Origin: Methylovulum sp.
GTDB taxonomy: Bacteria; Pseudomonadota; Gammaproteobacteria; Methylococcales; Methylomonadaceae
Direction: 5' to 3'
DNA length: 6,448 bases
Assembly: GCA_004299465.1 (NCBI GenBank)
Contig: SCST01000090.1
Location: forward strand, 1-6,448
Positions within the stretch are counted from its first letter, which is position 1; every line of letters starts with the position of its first letter. Shown here in pieces: positions 4,626 to 6,448 of the stretch. Made by a program: the position numbers and the translations under genes. The notes under the pieces are model-generated. The model did not search any database and was not told where the DNA came from. It was given only the letters and a program-made list of their open reading frames with translations.

Positions 4626-6448
4626 ATGCGAGTCTTTAAACGAGAAAGCTATTTGCCTGCCGTATTGCTTGCGCTAGGCCTGTTAACGTCCAGCCAGATA
4701 ACACATGCCGATCAACCTGCGGCAGTTGCATGGAACATCCTGGAAGCCGCTAAGGAAGGTGTCGCCCAATCAGGCAATACGCCGGGCGGGGATACGCGCT
4801 TACTGGTGCAATTCAGTCCCTGGAATTTAAAAGAGCAAACGCCGTTGTTAGTATTATTCCGTAATTGCGGGGAAGACCCCCAATCTGTCGGTAAACCCAT
4901 GTTAAATTTTGAAGCCTACATGGCGGGAAAGGAAACTTCGCCGATTTATAACCCCGATTGGAAAGCTCCAGGAGCACGCTGGCGTATCTGCCCCCAAACC
5001 GATGCGTTGCTGGTAAGCCCTAATACGACGGCGCCCCAGCAAGTTTTGTTCGAAATCGATTTTTTACGCTTGGCCAATGAAGGAATGAGCCCACGCATCG
5101 ATATGGATGTTTATAATGTATCCGCTGATGACTTGAAGCTTTGGCCCACGGCTGAAGAGCTGGCACGGCACTTTAGAAACCAGCCACCGGCTGCAAAAGT
5201 GCCTCTATCGGTACATTACCGTCAGTCCTCCAGGGGAAGTTGGATGATGGGGGATTACGGCGCTGTTTACGGTAAACCATCGCGCGACCTTCTGAAAGGC
5301 GGTAAAGGCACCGGCGATTACGAAAAAGTCTTGAAAAGCATGCCGGTTAACCTGGAGTCGTTCCGGCGCAAAGTATTTATTCCCGGAAACACCGATTTTG
5401 ATCGTCTGGAAAGTATTAAGGCAGCGATGGAGGAATCGCGGGCACGCGGCTCGGCAGGAGAAGGCGAGCAAATCTGTTACCCGGAAAACCCTGTCAAACC
5501 CGCTAATGCGCAGGCTGTACCGCCGTTGGACGGCTTTAGCCATACCTTGACTGGCCGTTTCTCAACCAAGTGGACAACCGACCATAGCCTGCATTCAGGA
5601 TTCGGTTTCCGGGTGGAAGTATACCGCGCCGGCACTTCGACGCTACTGGGTTCGTCCTGGGTGGAAGCAAATGGGCTGTGGACGGTCAATGTACCCGATT
5701 CAGCCGGTTTCATAACCGGACAGCAAATTAATGTCAATTATCGCTCATACAACAGTTATTACGCGCCGCAAAACCAGGCAGGCAATAAATACTGGTGGTA
5801 CGATCCGGTTTGGACAGTTACCAGCACCTCGTTTAATGTCGGTCATCGTTTTGCCGATACCGACGGCGGGGCATACAACGGCGTAGGCGAGCTGGTAGAT
5901 AATGCGATGACGATGTGGTCGCGCCTGTATTGGGATGCCGGCATCAATCCGGTGCCTGCTTCAGCGATCCGTTTCTTTTTCCCCAACACCTGGAATAACT
6001 GCGGCGGTGCCAGCCCCTGGAGCTGCGCATCAGGCAATGATCTTTGGCTCATTGCCGCCCACGGCGTGCAGGGCGATGTGGTTAACCATGAAATGGGCCA
6101 TGTCTTGAACAACAAGTTCTGGAGCAATAAACGGCCTGCAGGTTCCGGCGGCTCGCATAGCCTGAATAATTGCTACCCTACCCGCTTGGGCATGGCCTTG
6201 CGCGAAGGTTTTGCCAACTTTATCGCCGCCTGGGTTGGCTATCCGACCCGTAATGTCGCCGAAGGTGGCTTTAATTCAGGCCGTTGGGCTTTGGGTTGGG
6301 ATGCAGAAGATCGCAATACGCCGCCTAACTGCGCCAACGGATGGGAAAACGAAGTCTGGGTAGCGCGAACCTTCTGGGATTTACACGATACCCGTAGCGA
6401 TGGCGATGACATCTTGTGGTTTAATTATCCCGGCGCCGTGATTTCGCT
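4626..6448 (+). CDS. Secreted zinc metallopeptidase-like protein, C-terminus outside the window
   Basis: The first 607 codons are visible and the frame is open at the window end. A Sec signal peptide is clear: a positive start (R2, K5, R6), a hydrophobic core at about 10-20 and a likely cut after T-H-A28. Residues 29-300 form an unassigned region with C81 and C122, possibly a disulfide pair. Residues 303 to about 400 look like a beta-sandwich repeat rich in aromatic residues. The catalytic part follows, with the HEMGH zinc motif (488-492), then REGFANF with E527 as a candidate third ligand 35 residues past the second histidine. A WENEVW then FWDLHD and DGDD pattern (573-595) resembles the tail of several secreted gluzincin-like peptidases. 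Extra cysteines (C284, C459, C467, C516, C569) suit an exported protein. The ATG has an AGAGGTGG ribosome site starting nine bases upstream (4616-4622). I do not recognise a named family; substrate and role are unknown. Confidence 0.8.
   Translation, partial: MRVFKRESYLPAVLLALGLLTSSQITHADQPAAVAWNILEAAKEGVAQSGNTPGGDTRLLVQFSPWNLKEQTPLLVLFRNCGEDPQSVGKPMLNFEAYMAGKETSPIYNPDWKAPGARWRICPQTDALLVSPNTTAPQQVLFEIDFLRLANEGMSPRIDMDVYNVSADDLKLWPTAEELARHFRNQPPAAKVPLSVHYRQSSRGSWMMGDYGAVYGKPSRDLLKGGKGTGDYEKVLKSMPVNLESFRRKVFIPGNTDFDRLESIKAAMEESRARGSAGEGEQICYPENPVKPANAQAVPPLDGFSHTLTGRFSTKWTTDHSLHSGFGFRVEVYRAGTSTLLGSSWVEANGLWTVNVPDSAGFITGQQINVNYRSYNSYYAPQNQAGNKYWWYDPVWTVTSTSFNVGHRFADTDGGAYNGVGELVDNAMTMWSRLYWDAGINPVPASAIRFFFPNTWNNCGGASPWSCASGNDLWLIAAHGVQGDVVNHEMGHVLNNKFWSNKRPAGSGGSHSLNNCYPTRLGMALREGFANFIAAWVGYPTRNVAEGGFNSGRWALGWDAEDRNTPPNCANGWENEVWVARTFWDLHDTRSDGDDILWFNYPGAVIS

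Noticed and set aside
5205..6127. Minus-strand frames within the metallopeptidase gene
   Set aside because: The plus strand carries a signal peptide and zinc-site motifs in one uninterrupted frame; the antisense frames have no support.

Overview
This window looks like chromosomal DNA of a free-living, nitrogen-fixing gammaproteobacterium of roughly 50% GC. The iscA-nifU-nifS order is the one known from Azotobacter-type nif clusters, and the nif proteins align with Azotobacter vinelandii numbering at every key residue in view. A gammaproteobacterial methanotroph (Methylococcales) is my best guess, but nothing in the window proves it.

Left part (1-1912, minus strand): an iron-sulfur assembly operon for nitrogenase maturation, read right to left as iscA (1556-1912, GTG start), nifU (627-1526, complete three-domain scaffold) and nifS (624 to beyond position 1, cysteine desulfurase). 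NifS mobilises sulfur from cysteine, NifU builds [Fe-S] clusters from it, and the IscA/HesB-type protein is an accessory cluster or iron carrier.

Intergenic 1913-2113: a complete nif-type control region that faces iscA. It has a -24/-12 sigma-54 promoter (1957-1972), a perfect IHF consensus inside an AT-rich tract (1989-2001) and a NifA upstream activator sequence TGT-N10-ACA inside a longer palindrome (2067-2082). These are ordered and spaced as expected for DNA-bending activation by NifA.

Divergent gene 2114-2377: a stand-alone NifZ-domain protein of 87 aa. Region 2378-2607 holds a GC-rich imperfect palindrome of the REP/MITE kind (core 2462-2537). It is followed by a 531-aa two-domain nitroreductase of the SagB/ThcOx type (2608-4203), which has no YcaO or precursor-peptide partner in view.

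Region 4204-4625 is a long gap. It holds a 39-codon orphan reading frame that looks like the broken N-terminus of a transposase, two small inverted repeats and a TATAAT-type promoter candidate. From 4626 to the window end runs a secreted zinc-metallopeptidase-like protein (HEMGH plus a downstream glutamate) with a long N-terminal region I cannot assign. It leaves the window unfinished and probably has nothing to do with nitrogen fixation. The window therefore runs from the edge of a nif cluster into accessory DNA, with the palindrome and the transposase scrap lying in that accessory part.
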